Source of the DNA: Pseudorhizobium banfieldiae
Lineage (GTDB): Bacteria > Pseudomonadota > Alphaproteobacteria > Rhizobiales > Rhizobiaceae
Length of the DNA stretch: 64,000 nt
Assembly (NCBI RefSeq): GCF_000967425.1
Contig: NZ_FO082820.1
Span: 4,085,501-4,149,500, forward strand
Reading direction: 5' to 3'
A program made the position numbers and the translations under genes. How positions within the stretch are numbered: the first letter of the stretch is position 1; each line of letters begins with the position of its first letter. Below, piece after piece: positions 37,183 to 46,850 of this stretch. The notes under the pieces are model-generated. The model worked only from the letters and a program-made list of their open reading frames with translations. It ran no database searches and had not been told where the DNA came from.

Positions 37183-38689
37183 CGGAGTGCCGACGTTGAC
37201 GATCTTGGGACGCATGGGGCGGACAACCGCTGCGCTTGGCCTGGCATTCGCCATGGCGGTTTCAGGCATTCCCGGAGCGCCGGAATCGGGGGCACTCTCC
37301 GTATCGCGAGCCATGGCTCAGGAGAGTAGCATCGTACGTATCAGCGAGATCGGCATGGGTGCGCGCAAGCGCCTCAAGATAGGCCTCAACAAGGCCATCG
37401 TCGTGGACCTGCCCGCCGATGCCCACGACATCCTGGTTGCCGATCCTTCCATGGCCGACGCGGTCACCCGCACCTCGCGGCGCATCTATCTCTTCGGCAA
37501 GACGGTCGGCCAGACGAATATCTTCATCTTCGGCCGAAACGGGGAAGAGATTGTCGCAATCGACCTCGAGATCGAACGCGATATCTCGGGGCTCGAGGCC
37601 AATCTCCGTCGCTTCCTGCCGGATTCGAACATCAAGGTGGAGATCATCTCCGACAATATCGTGTTGAGCGGGACGGTTCGCACACCGCAGGATGCGACGC
37701 AGGCGACGAAGCTCGCCTCCATCTTCCTCAAGGGCGGCGAGGCAACGACCCGCAACACGGTGGCGACCAGCGAAAGTAGTGGCGATGGCGCCGTCGCCAT
37801 CTATGCCGAAGGGCGCCAGCAGTCTCAGGTCGTCAACCTGCTGACCATCGAGGGCGAAGACCAGGTAACCCTCAAGGTGACCGTCGCCGAAATTCGTCGC
37901 GAGGTTCTCAAGCAGCTGGGCTTCGACAACTCGTTCCGGCGGCAGCCGGCGGGCGCGAGCCAGGGTCTCCAGGTGTTCGATATCGCTGCCGGAAGCGGCG
38001 GGTTGTCCGGTACCATAGCGGGAACAGCCGGACGCATGGGTATCGAGACGGCGTTGAGTGCATTGGAGCAGGCAAAGGCGATTCGTACCCTCGCAGAGCC
38101 GACATTGACTGCCATCTCGGGTCAGTCCGCGACCTTCAACTCCGGCGGCGAGCGTCTCTACACCACCACCAACTCCGATGGCGAGACCGTCATCACGCCC
38201 TATGAGTACGGGATATCGCTCGGCTTCACGCCGACGGTGCTTTCCTCGGGGCGCATCAGCCTGCGAATCCAGACGCGCGTGTCCGAGCCTGTCATCACGG
38301 GTGTTGGCGGCGTCGAGTTCCGCAAGCGCGACGCCGAGACAGTGCTGGAACTGCCGTCTGGCGGTTCCATTGCTCTGGCCGGCCTCATCCGCGATGACGT
38401 GCAGCAGGACATGACCGGGACGCCGGGGGCGTCGAAGCTGCCGCTGTTCGGCGCGCTGTTCAGGGAAAAGACTCTGGAGCGCACCGAGACGGAACTGGTC
38501 ATCATCGCGACGCCCTACCTCGTCCGGCCGGTTGCGCGCAACGAGCTGTCCCGTCCTGACGACAACTTCAATCCCGCGAGTGATGTCGCCAGCGTCTTCC
38601 TCGGCCACGTGAACCGCATCTACGGACGAAAGGATGCTCCACCACCTGCCCTTCCGTATGAAGGCAACGTCGGGTTCATCTACAAATGA
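37172..38689 (+). CDS. cpaC: Outer-membrane secretin CpaC
   Basis: Forms the outer-membrane channel for the Flp pilus. It has 505 residues: an export signal up to about residue 50, the secretin N-domain (about 55-120), a BON-like domain (about 130-220) and the secretin barrel (about 245-455) with VTLKVTVAEIRREVLKQLG, the gate region and LPLFGALFREKTLERTETEL. It overlaps cpaB by 11 bases and cpaD by 4, showing tight coupling. Confidence 0.95.
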   Translation: MHSNGVPTLTILGRMGRTTAALGLAFAMAVSGIPGAPESGALSVSRAMAQESSIVRISEIGMGARKRLKIGLNKAIVVDLPADAHDILVADPSMADAVTRTSRRIYLFGKTVGQTNIFIFGRNGEEIVAIDLEIERDISGLEANLRRFLPDSNIKVEIISDNIVLSGTVRTPQDATQATKLASIFLKGGEATTRNTVATSESSGDGAVAIYAEGRQQSQVVNLLTIEGEDQVTLKVTVAEIRREVLKQLGFDNSFRRQPAGASQGLQVFDIAAGSGGLSGTIAGTAGRMGIETALSALEQAKAIRTLAEPTLTAISGQSATFNSGGERLYTTTNSDGETVITPYEYGISLGFTPTVLSSGRISLRIQTRVSEPVITGVGGVEFRKRDAETVLELPSGGSIALAGLIRDDVQQDMTGTPGASKLPLFGALFREKTLERTETELVIIATPYLVRPVARNELSRPDDNFNPASDVASVFLGHVNRIYGRKDAPPPALPYEGNVGFIYK

Positions 38690-39438
38690 AGAGCCTGCAC
38701 CCAGATTCCCTGACCAGCCAGAGGCAGCACGAAAGGCGCCGGACAATGAGCAATCCTGTCGCAACTGGAGTAGCCGGTCCCGGAAGACGGGCCGTCGCGA
38801 CGGTCCTGCTCGGCATCGCCGTGTTGATGTCTGGCTGCGCCAATCCGGACGGTGTCACGACCGGATCACTCCCGGACGATTACCGGACCCGTCATCCGAT
38901 TACTGTGGGCGAGGGCGAGAAGGTCATAGACATACCGATCGCCGCGGGAGACCACGGCCTGACCGTCGGCCAGCGCGAGGTGATTGCCGGGTTCGCGCAG
39001 GAATACCAGCGGTCGTCGAAGGGCATCATCCAGATCATGACGCCACAGGGAGCTCTCAATTCCGGTGCCGCGGCCTATGCAGCGGGGGATATCCGCCGAC
39101 TGCTGGTGCGAATGGGCGTGCCGAAGAACCGCATCCTGCAGACAGGCTTCGCGGCTCATGATTATGGTGCCTCGGCCCCGATCAGGCTCACCTATGTCGC
39201 GATCACTGCCCAGACCAGTCCCTGTGGTGAATGGCCCGAGGACATCACGCTCAACACCATCGAAAACCGCAACTACTACAACTTTGGCTGCGCCAGCCAG
39301 CGCAACCTGGCGGCACAGATCGCCAACCCCAACGATCTCCTCGGCCCCCGTCGCTCGACACCGGCCGATGCCGAACAACGCGGCCGCGCAATTGAGCGCT
39401 ATCGGGGAGCCTATACCGAACTGAGGGACATGCGATGA
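38686..39438 (+). CDS. cpaD: Pilus assembly lipoprotein CpaD
   Basis: An outer-membrane lipoprotein of the CpaD/TadB-partner family. The lipobox LMSGC puts the lipidated cysteine at residue 51 from the ATG at 38686. That ATG overlaps the cpaC stop; an ATG at 38746 would give a more normal 31-residue signal (MSNPVATG) and may be the true start. The body has the OmpA-like VGQREVIAGFAQEYQ and the conserved SAPIRLTYVAITA segment followed by CGEWPED. Confidence 0.9.
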   Translation: MKSLHPDSLTSQRQHERRRTMSNPVATGVAGPGRRAVATVLLGIAVLMSGCANPDGVTTGSLPDDYRTRHPITVGEGEKVIDIPIAAGDHGLTVGQREVIAGFAQEYQRSSKGIIQIMTPQGALNSGAAAYAAGDIRRLLVRMGVPKNRILQTGFAAHDYGASAPIRLTYVAITAQTSPCGEWPEDITLNTIENRNYYNFGCASQRNLAAQIANPNDLLGPRRSTPADAEQRGRAIERYRGAYTELRDMR

Positions 39439-39469
39439 ACCTCCTTTTCCCGGCACGGCAGGTCGGCTC

Positions 39470-40762
39470 ATGAACCAGATAGATTACAGCATCCCGGCAG
39501 CGCCGGACGAGCAGCACGGAGCCGGACTCGAAGTCGAGGCCCAGTCCGATCTGGCCTCTCTTCGGCCCCTGCCGCGCATCTCCATTCACGCCTTCTGCGA
39601 AAGCGATGCCCTGCAGAGGACTGTCGAGCGCATGGCGCGTGACCGGCGGATGACGAAGGTCAACATGCGGATCACCAATGGCAGCATCGAGGCCGCTGCC
39701 AACATGTTCGCGTCTTCACCGACCCCGAACCTGATCATCATCGAGTCGGATGCCGACCCGGGCCACCTGCTTGGCGAACTCGCGCCGCTGGCGGAAGTCT
39801 GCGATCCATCTACCCGCGTGATTCTCGTCGGCCAGTACAACGATATCGCGCTCTACCGCGACCTGATCCGCAACGGCATCTCTGAGTATCTCGTCGGCCC
39901 GGTCCAGATGGCCGACCTCCTCGCATCGGTGGCGGCGATCTTTGTGGATCCCGAGGCAGAGCCGCTCGGCAGGTCGATCGCCTTCATCGGCGCCAAGGGC
40001 GGCGTCGGATCATCCACCATCGCCCACAATTGCGCTTTCGGCATTTCCAGCCTTTTCTCCACCGAGACGATTCTAGCCGATCTCGACCTGCCCTTCGGCA
40101 CCGCCAATATCGACTTCGACCAGGATCCGGCGCAGGGTATTGCCGAAGCCGTCTTCGCTCCTGAGCGCCTCGACGAGGTATTCCTGGATCGCCTGCTGAC
40201 GAAGTGCTCAGAACACCTGTCCCTTCTGGCGGCTCCGTCCATTCTTGACCGCACCTATGATTACGGCGGCACCGCCTTCCAGCCGGTGGTGGAAATCTTG
40301 CAGCGGAGCGCCCCGGTGGCGGTTCTCGACCTCCCGCACACGTGGTCGGAATGGACCCGATCGTTGCTGGCGGAGGCCGATGAAGTGGTCATCACGGCTG
40401 TTCCGGATCTCGCCAACCTCCGCAACGCGAAGAACATGCTCGACGCGCTTCGCAAGCTCAGGCCGAACGATCATCTGCCCCATCTCGTTTTGAACCAGGT
40501 GGGAATGCCCAAACGCCCGGAGATCGCGCCTTCCGACTTCATGGAGGCGCTTGAAATCGAGCCGGCCGCGATCTTGCCGTTCGACGTGCAGCTGTTCGGC
40601 AACGCCGCAAACAGCGGCAGGATGATCACGGAAGTGGATGCGAAGTCGGCGGCGGCCGAGACCTTCTCCCAGATCTGCCACATCGTCACCGGCCGCACCG
40701 AGATGAGGAAGATCAGGAAGGGCGGGCTTTCCAAGGTGCTTGGAATGCTTCGCCGCAAGTAG
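39470..40762 (+). CDS. cpaE: Pilus assembly ATPase CpaE (TadZ, MinD-like)
   Basis: A cytoplasmic protein that positions the pilus at the pole in related bacteria. It has 430 residues: a receiver-like N-terminal half (about 37-158) without a clear phospho-Asp pocket, then a MinD/ParA-type ATPase with deviant Walker A GAKGGVGSS (174-182) and the switch segment LADLDLPFG. It starts 31 bp after cpaD. Confidence 0.93.
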   Translation: MNQIDYSIPAAPDEQHGAGLEVEAQSDLASLRPLPRISIHAFCESDALQRTVERMARDRRMTKVNMRITNGSIEAAANMFASSPTPNLIIIESDADPGHLLGELAPLAEVCDPSTRVILVGQYNDIALYRDLIRNGISEYLVGPVQMADLLASVAAIFVDPEAEPLGRSIAFIGAKGGVGSSTIAHNCAFGISSLFSTETILADLDLPFGTANIDFDQDPAQGIAEAVFAPERLDEVFLDRLLTKCSEHLSLLAAPSILDRTYDYGGTAFQPVVEILQRSAPVAVLDLPHTWSEWTRSLLAEADEVVITAVPDLANLRNAKNMLDALRKLRPNDHLPHLVLNQVGMPKRPEIAPSDFMEALEIEPAAILPFDVQLFGNAANSGRMITEVDAKSAAAETFSQICHIVTGRTEMRKIRKGGLSKVLGMLRRK

Positions 40763-40791
40763 AAGACCCTATCGAGGGACAGGTTGCACTG

Positions 40792-42285
40792 ATGTTCGGA
40801 AAACGTGGACAAGACGGCTTTGGGAAGGCTTCCGGCGTGGTTGCGCCGGCAGCGCCGGCACCTGTTGCCCCCGCACCCGCGGCAAGCCAGGCGACCGGTC
40901 CGGAAGTCTTCGCCGAACCCCATAGGGATTCCCAGGCGGCCCGCCAGCAGGTCGCGCCGCCGCCGCTTGCTCCGACGAGCGGCCGCAAGAAGACCCCTCG
41001 GACCGAACTCTACTACGATACGAAGAGCCAGGTCTTCTCGGCGCTCATCGATACGATCGACCTCTCGCAACTCGCCAAGCTCGACGGCGAAAGCGCACGC
41101 GAGGAAATCCGCGATATCGTCAACGATATCATCACCATCAAGAACTTCGCGATGTCGATTTCCGAGCAGGAGGAACTGCTCGAGGACATCTGCAACGACG
41201 TGCTCGGCTACGGTCCGCTCGAACCGCTTCTTGCACGTGACGATATCGCCGACATCATGGTCAATGGTTCTGGCCAGACCTTCATTGAAGTGAGCGGAAA
41301 GACGATCGAGTCGGACATCCGCTTCCGCGACAACGCCCAGCTCCTGTCGATCTGCCAGCGCATCGTCAGCCAGGTCGGCCGCCGCGTCGACGAGTCCTCA
41401 CCCATCTGCGACGCCCGCCTGCCCGACGGCTCCCGCGTCAACGTGATCGCTCCGCCGCTTGCCATCGATGGTCCCGCGCTCACGATACGAAAGTTCAAGA
41501 AGGACAAGCTCACCCTCGAGCAACTGGTCAAGTACGGCTCGGTCACACAGGAAGGAGCGGTGCTCCTCCAGATCGTCGGCCGCGTCCGCTGCAATGTCGT
41601 CATTTCCGGCGGTACCGGCTCGGGTAAGACGACGCTGCTCAACTGCCTCACCCGCTACATCGATGCGGACGAGCGGGTGATCACCTGCGAGGATACCGCG
41701 GAACTGCAGCTTCAGCAGCCGCATGTGGTGCGTCTCGAAACCCGCCCCCCGAACATCGAGGGCGAGGGCGAGATCACCATGCGCGATCTCGTCAAGAACT
41801 GCCTTCGCATGCGCCCTGAACGCATCATCGTCGGCGAAGTCCGCGGCCCGGAGGTGTTCGACCTGCTCCAGGCGATGAACACCGGTCACGACGGCTCTAT
41901 GGGAACCATCCACGCCAACTCGCCTCGCGAATGCCTGAGCCGAATGGAATCGATGATCGCCATGGGCGGTTTCGGGCTGCCGGCCAAGACCGTCCGCGAG
42001 ATCATCGCCGGCTCGGTGGATGTCATTGTTCAGGCCGCCCGACTGCGCGATGGCTCGCGCCGCATCACCCATGTGACGGAAGTCATCGGGATGGAGGGCG
42101 ACGTGATCGTCACCCAGGATCTCATGCGTTACGAGATCGAGGGCGAGGATGCCAATGGCAGGCTGATCGGCCGGCACGTTTCGACTGGCATCGCCAAGCC
42201 GCATTTCTGGGATCGCGCCCGCTACTTCAATGAAGAGCGGCGGCTGGCGGCCGCGTTGGACGCGATGGAACAGGTCGCGGGGTAG
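40792..42285 (+). CDS. cpaF: Pilus secretion ATPase CpaF (TadA)
   Basis: The hexameric motor that drives Flp pilin assembly. It has 497 residues; an Ala/Pro-rich N-terminal tail (about 1-60), then the N-terminal domain and the T2S_E core with Walker [10 protein letters not shown], Asp box [15 protein letters not shown], Walker [10 protein letters not shown] and His box [17 protein letters not shown]. It lies 29 bp after cpaE and 7 bp before tadB. Confidence 0.96.
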   Translation: MFGKRGQDGFGKASGVVAPAAPAPVAPAPAASQATGPEVFAEPHRDSQAARQQVAPPPLAPTSGRKKTPRTELYYDTKSQVFSALIDTIDLSQLAKLDGESAREEIRDIVNDIITIKNFAMSISEQEELLEDICNDVLGYGPLEPLLARDDIADIMVNGSGQTFIEVSGKTIESDIRFRDNAQLLSICQRIVSQVGRRVDESSPICDARLPDGSRVNVIAPPLAIDGPALTIRKFKKDKLTLEQLVKYGSVTQEGAVLLQIVGRVRCNVVISGGTGSGKTTLLNCLTRYIDADERVITCEDTAELQLQQPHVVRLETRPPNIEGEGEITMRDLVKNCLRMRPERIIVGEVRGPEVFDLLQAMNTGHDGSMGTIHANSPRECLSRMESMIAMGGFGLPAKTVREIIAGSVDVIVQAARLRDGSRRITHVTEVIGMEGDVIVTQDLMRYEIEGEDANGRLIGRHVSTGIAKPHFWDRARYFNEERRLAAALDAMEQVAG

Positions 42286-42292
42286 GGGCTTG

Positions 42293-43306
42293 ATGTTCGG
42301 TTTCGACCCCAATGTCCTGCTGGTCATCACCCTCGCCGCCATCGCTGCCGGCGCCCTCTGCTACGCACTGCTCTTCTCCCGCATCGAGACCGAGAAGAAG
42401 ACGGACGCCCGCCTCAGCCGCGTCAAGTCGGCGGAGACCGACATGGGCAAGGTCAAGGCGGCGCGCGACCGTGTCCAGGAAATGTCGAAGCGCCGCAAGT
42501 CGGTCCAGGACAGCCTCAAGGAGCTTGAGAAGAAGCAGGAGGAGAAGTCCCGCAAGATCGGCAATTCGAGTATCAAGTCTCGCCTTGTCCAGACGGGCCT
42601 GCCCCTGCGGATGTCGCAGTTCTACATCATGAGCGCCGTCCTCGGGATCGTCGTCCTGCTCGTGACCGTTCTGGCGGGAGCGCCGCCACTGCTCGCCATC
42701 GGTGCCGGTTTCGCGGCGGCCATAGGCATGCCACGCTGGATACTGAGCTTTCTCGTCAAGCGGCGGCAGAAGCGCTTTCTTGTCGAATTCCCGAACGCAC
42801 TGGACGTCATGGTGCGCTCCATCAAGTCTGGCCTGCCCCTGAACGACGCGCTGCGGCTCATCGCGGCGGACGGCCAGGAGCCGGTGAAGACCGAGTTTCG
42901 CCGGGTGATCGAATCCCAGCAGGTCGGTCTCAGCATTCCGGAGGCCTGCGTGCGGATGATGCAGACCATGCCGCTGCCGGAGGTGAATTTCTTCTCCATC
43001 GTCATCACCATCCAGAGCCAGGCAGGCGGAAATCTGTCGGAAGCCCTCGGTAACCTCTCGCGCGTTCTTCGCGAGCGCAAGAAGATGAAGGCCAAGGTGC
43101 AGGCGCTGTCGATGGAGGCGAAGGCGTCGGCAGCCATCATCGGCGCCTTGCCGTTCATTGTCGCAACGCTCGTCTACCTGACATCGCCGGACTACATGAC
43201 CATCCTGTTCACGGATCCGCGCGGCCACATCATCATGCTGTTCTCGGGGATCTGGATGTCGATCGGCATTCTGGTCATGCGCAACATGATCAACTTCGAC
43301 ATCTAG
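42293..43306 (+). CDS. tadB: Pilus platform protein TadB
   Basis: One of two inner-membrane platform proteins of the tad system (GspF-like). The N-terminal membrane helix (LLVITLAAIAAGALCYALLF) is followed by a Lys/Glu-rich charged stretch (about 35-90) that probably forms a cytoplasmic coiled coil, then the T2SSF domain with NALDVMVRSIKSGLPLNDAL and QAGGNLSEALGNLS. ATG 42293 follows GTAGGGGC. It has 337 residues. Confidence 0.93.
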   Translation: MFGFDPNVLLVITLAAIAAGALCYALLFSRIETEKKTDARLSRVKSAETDMGKVKAARDRVQEMSKRRKSVQDSLKELEKKQEEKSRKIGNSSIKSRLVQTGLPLRMSQFYIMSAVLGIVVLLVTVLAGAPPLLAIGAGFAAAIGMPRWILSFLVKRRQKRFLVEFPNALDVMVRSIKSGLPLNDALRLIAADGQEPVKTEFRRVIESQQVGLSIPEACVRMMQTMPLPEVNFFSIVITIQSQAGGNLSEALGNLSRVLRERKKMKAKVQALSMEAKASAAIIGALPFIVATLVYLTSPDYMTILFTDPRGHIIMLFSGIWMSIGILVMRNMINFDI

Positions 43307-43315
43307 GGGGCAGCC

Positions 43316-44296
43316 ATGACACGGGATATAGCCGCGACGCTAACCGACCCGGTTCTGCTCCTTGCCCTCTTGGTCGCCATTGCCGTCTTCGCCACCTTCT
43401 ACTCGCTCGCAAGCCCATTCCTGGAAAGGGGCGATCTGAACAAGCGCATGAAGGCGGTGTCCACGGAGCGCGAGCAGATGCGCGCGAGGGAACGGGCGCG
43501 GATGAATGCCGAGGCATCGAAGGCGTCACTGCGAACCCAGAACAACCAGTCCGCCCTTCAGCTCGTCGAGCGCTTCAACCTGCGCAAGGCGCTGGTCGAC
43601 GACAACACGGTCAACCGCCTGCGCGCCGCCGGTCTGCGGTCACAGAACGCCCTGAACATCTTCCTTGCGGCACGCTTCCTGCTGCCCTTCGTCTTTCTGC
43701 TCCTCGCCATCGTCTGGATCTTCGTGCTCGGCAATCTGGCCGACCGGCCGATCGCGATCCGGATGCTGGTGACGATCGTCTGCGCCTATGTCGGCTTTTA
43801 CTTGCCGAACATCTACGTCAGCAACCGGGTAACCAAGCGCCAGCAATCCATCAAACGGGCCTGGCCCGATGCACTCGACCTCATGCTGATCTGTGTCGAA
43901 GCGGGGATCTCGATCGAGGCCGCCATGCGAAGGGTGGCGGAGGAAATGGGCAACCAATCGCCGCCGCTGGCCGAGGAAATGGTGCTGACGACAGCCGAAC
44001 TCTCCTTCCTTCAGGATCGCCGGGTTGCTCTCGAGAACCTCGGCCTGCGGACGCAGCTCGATACGGTGAAGAATGTGACCCAGGCGCTCATCCAGGCCGA
44101 GCGCTACGGAACCCCCATCGCGCAGGCATTGCGGGTTCTTGCCCAGGAGGGGCGTGACGAGCGGATGAACGAGGCCGAAAAGAAGGCGGCTGCCCTGCCG
44201 CCCAAGCTGACGGTCCCCATGATCCTGTTCTTCCTGCCGGTGCTGGTTGCCGTGATCCTCGGCCCGGCCGGCATTCAGGTGGCCGACCGCTTCTGA
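43316..44296 (+). CDS. tadC: Pilus platform protein TadC
   Basis: The partner of TadB in the inner membrane, 326 residues. Hydrophobic segments lie near residues 10-30, 108-150 and 295-320, with the T2SSF domain between, marked by ALDLMLICVEAGISIEAAM and AERYGTPIAQALRVLAQEGR. It is the last gene of the rightward cpa run, facing the TPR lipoprotein gene. Confidence 0.93.
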   Translation: MTRDIAATLTDPVLLLALLVAIAVFATFYSLASPFLERGDLNKRMKAVSTEREQMRARERARMNAEASKASLRTQNNQSALQLVERFNLRKALVDDNTVNRLRAAGLRSQNALNIFLAARFLLPFVFLLLAIVWIFVLGNLADRPIAIRMLVTIVCAYVGFYLPNIYVSNRVTKRQQSIKRAWPDALDLMLICVEAGISIEAAMRRVAEEMGNQSPPLAEEMVLTTAELSFLQDRRVALENLGLRTQLDTVKNVTQALIQAERYGTPIAQALRVLAQEGRDERMNEAEKKAAALPPKLTVPMILFFLPVLVAVILGPAGIQVADRF

Positions 44297-44387
44297 CCGG
44301 AGAGCGCATGAGCACGGCGCTGCAGGAGCCATCGGTTCCCCGACATCCATCGCCAGCTATGTAATGGAAACCGGTAGCAGAGACCCT

Positions 44388-45212
44388 TTAGTTGGTTGCC
44401 TTCTGCTGGCTGTCCTTGTCGGCGAGTTTCGCCCAGGAATTCTGCTGCGACAGCATCGAGCGCAGATAGGTGACGTTGGCATCCGCCTGCTGGGCGGATA
44501 GCTCGCGCCGCGCGATCTCCTCGGCCTCCTTGAACCGACCCTGCAGGCCAACCACGAGCGCGAGGTTCTGGCGCACGCGGCTATCGGCGGCGGGCTGCTG
44601 CGCAGCCGAGCGCATATAGGTTTCCGCCGTCCGCAGATCGCCGCTCAGCACATAGGACATGCCGAGATTGGAAATTACGGTCGGTTCATTCGGCTGTGCA
44701 TCGAGTGCCAGTCGGTATTTCTGCCGCGCTTCGTCCGAGCGACCCAGTTGGTCGAGAACCGCCCCTTCGGCGGAGTAGAGGCGCCAGTCCGGGCGATCCG
44801 GCGTCTGGGCGCGCTGGATGGTCGTGAGCGCCTGCTCGAGCTGGCCCGCTGCTGCCTGCGCCTTGCCATAGGCCGCCAATACATCGCGATCTGTCGGATG
44901 GGCGATGACCACCTGCTGCATGACGGCCAGCGCCTGCGCGTGCTTGCCGGTCATGCCGAGCACTTGCGCATAGCGAAGCCCTGCATTGCGGTCCCTTGGG
45001 TTGCGCTCATAGGCGGCGCCGATCGAACGTTCCGCATTCTCGAGCTGTGAGGCGCTCATGCTCTCCAGAGGCGCGCCCGAGATCGGGATCGATCCCGTCG
45101 TTGTCTTGTCCGGCCTTGTGGCGCATCCCGCCAGCGTCGCTGCCAGAAGCAGCATGGCGGTCGCCTGTGCGAGGCGTGCCTTGCGATGCGTCAGGGATGC
45201 GTTAGCTGCCAT
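44388..45212 (-). CDS. TadD-like tetratricopeptide lipoprotein
   Basis: A 274-residue lipoprotein; lipobox TLAGC after a hydrophobic run (TAMLLLAATLAG). At least four to five TPR units follow, for example NAGLRYAQVLGMTGKHAQAL and PTVISNLGMSYVLSGDLRTA. TadD lipoproteins are thought to help the secretin fold. The ATG at 45212 was chosen because it puts the signal at the N-terminus; an ATG at 45287 would add 25 charged residues ahead of it. It is convergent with tadC. Confidence 0.87.
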   Translation of the reverse strand: MAANASLTHRKARLAQATAMLLLAATLAGCATRPDKTTTGSIPISGAPLESMSASQLENAERSIGAAYERNPRDRNAGLRYAQVLGMTGKHAQALAVMQQVVIAHPTDRDVLAAYGKAQAAAGQLEQALTTIQRAQTPDRPDWRLYSAEGAVLDQLGRSDEARQKYRLALDAQPNEPTVISNLGMSYVLSGDLRTAETYMRSAAQQPAADSRVRQNLALVVGLQGRFKEAEEIARRELSAQQADANVTYLRSMLSQQNSWAKLADKDSQQKATN

Positions 45213-45285
45213 GGTCGGTCTCGTGTCTTCTGCTGCGCCTTGCCCGTGGCGAAGGTCCCGCCGATGGCGCATTGCTTGCTCCAGC

Positions 45286-45315
45286 AATAGACTGTTAACC
45301 CTAATAGACCGTTAA
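45286..45315. repeat. 13-bp direct repeats AATAGACYGTTAA between TadD-like and aminopeptidase genes
   Basis: Copies at 45286-45298 and 45303-45315 differ by one base and are offset by 17 bp. Each ends in GTTAA. They lie in the divergent gap, 30-60 bp before the aminopeptidase start and 75-100 bp before the TadD-like start, so they may be a regulator site; TTAA ends recall CtrA half-sites. Confidence 0.5.
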
Positions 45316-45344
45316 GGCGCTGGTTCCTCACGAGAAGGCTTTCC

Positions 45345-46730
45345 ATGAACAGCTATAGCCACATCGACCGCCCATCCCCGTTCACGCAGCACTCCCCTGC
45401 GTCCCGTCCTGTCTATCTCGTTGCGCCATCGGACATCGAGAACGGCGCGATCGAGGCCTCGATGCTTGGTTGGGCGCGCAATGCGGGTTTCGCGGCCGAG
45501 CCTGGCAGCCTGCTCCTCGTTCCCGGAGCGGACGGCGAGCTTGCTGCGGCACTCTTCGGGTTCAGCGGTGAAACGGAAGAGGCATTTGCAGCCGGCAGGC
45601 TGGCCAAGCTCCTTCCCGCCGGCGACTGGCATGTCGAGAGCGCGTTGGCACCGCAGAAAATCGCACTCGGCTTCGGCCTGGGGACCTACCTGTTCGGCCG
45701 TTATCGGAAGGACAAGCATAAGCAGGTTCGGCTTGCGCTTCCCGACGACATTCGGGTCGATGTCGAGCGGCAGCTTGCCGGTGTGTTCCTTGCCCGTGAC
45801 CTGATCAACATGCCGACCAACGACATGGGGCCCGAACAGCTGGAAGCCGCATTGCGCGCTCTCGGCAAACATTACGGAGCAAGCGTCGCATCCATCGTCG
45901 GCAATGAACTGCTGGCCCAAAGCTTTCCCCTAATCCACGCTGTCGGTCGTGCCAGTGCCCAAGCACCCCGGCTCCTGGAGCTGCGATGGGGCAGGGAGGG
46001 TGCACCGCGTATCGTCCTGGTCGGCAAGGGAGTCTGCTTCGATACCGGGGGGCTCGACATCAAGAGTGCCGCCAACATGGCCATCATGAAGAAGGACATG
46101 GGCGGCGCAGCGAATGTCATGGGTCTGGCGTTGATGATCATGGATGCCGGTCTGGATGTGGAGTTGCGGGTGCTGATCCCCGCTGTCGAGAATTCGATTG
46201 CCGGCAATGCATTCCGCCCCGGAGACATCTATCGCAGCCGCAAGGGGCTGACGGTCCAGATCGACAACACCGATGCGGAAGGCAGGCTCGTGCTTGCCGA
46301 TGCTCTTGCGTTCGCCGACGAAACGCCCTGCGATCTCCTCGTGGACATGGCGACCCTGACCGGCGCGGCGCGCGTTGCGCTCGGGCCGGAGGTGGCGCCA
46401 TTCTTCACCGACGACGATGCCCTGGCGGCGCGTCTGTCGGCCATATCGTCCGAGGAGAACGATCCCATGTGGCGGCTGCCATTGTGGAAAGGCTATGACA
46501 AGGACCTGAAATCGCGTGCCGCCGACATCACCAACGCGCCTTCCGGCGGAATGGCAGGGTCCATCACGGCCGCGCTCTTCCTCAAGCGTTTCGTTCGCCC
46601 GCAGACGCGTTGGGCGCATTTCGACATCTATGGCTGGACCCTCTCGGAGAAGCCGCATGCCCCGGTCGGTGGCGAGGCATTCGCCATCCGGACGCTCTAC
46701 CGGTATTTCCGGGAACTCGCCCGGCAATGA
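45345..46730 (+). CDS. Leucyl aminopeptidase family protein (M17)
   Basis: A cytoplasmic two-metal aminopeptidase, 461 residues. The catalytic domain (about 165-455) shows GKGVCFDTGGLDIK, MKKDMGGAANVMG and the family signature NTDAEGRL (about residue 307), which supply metal ligands and the catalytic lysine and arginine. The N-terminal domain is of the shorter PepB-like rhizobial type. It probably forms hexamers and frees N-terminal residues from peptides. Confidence 0.92.
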   Translation: MNSYSHIDRPSPFTQHSPASRPVYLVAPSDIENGAIEASMLGWARNAGFAAEPGSLLLVPGADGELAAALFGFSGETEEAFAAGRLAKLLPAGDWHVESALAPQKIALGFGLGTYLFGRYRKDKHKQVRLALPDDIRVDVERQLAGVFLARDLINMPTNDMGPEQLEAALRALGKHYGASVASIVGNELLAQSFPLIHAVGRASAQAPRLLELRWGREGAPRIVLVGKGVCFDTGGLDIKSAANMAIMKKDMGGAANVMGLALMIMDAGLDVELRVLIPAVENSIAGNAFRPGDIYRSRKGLTVQIDNTDAEGRLVLADALAFADETPCDLLVDMATLTGAARVALGPEVAPFFTDDDALAARLSAISSEENDPMWRLPLWKGYDKDLKSRAADITNAPSGGMAGSITAALFLKRFVRPQTRWAHFDIYGWTLSEKPHAPVGGEAFAIRTLYRYFRELARQ

Positions 46731-46850
46731 TCCGCTAACCGCTTCGCACTAGCATAACGCTCCTGTACTCTGAGGGGCATGTCGCCCTAGCTGAACCCTT
46801 GGGTTGATTTGGTTCATGCCAGTGTATGCGTACTGAACATGGAAGATGCG

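Noticed and set aside
37262..38764. Open frame opposite cpaC, 500 codons
   Set aside because: Shadow of the secretin gene; the forward frame is clearly CpaC.
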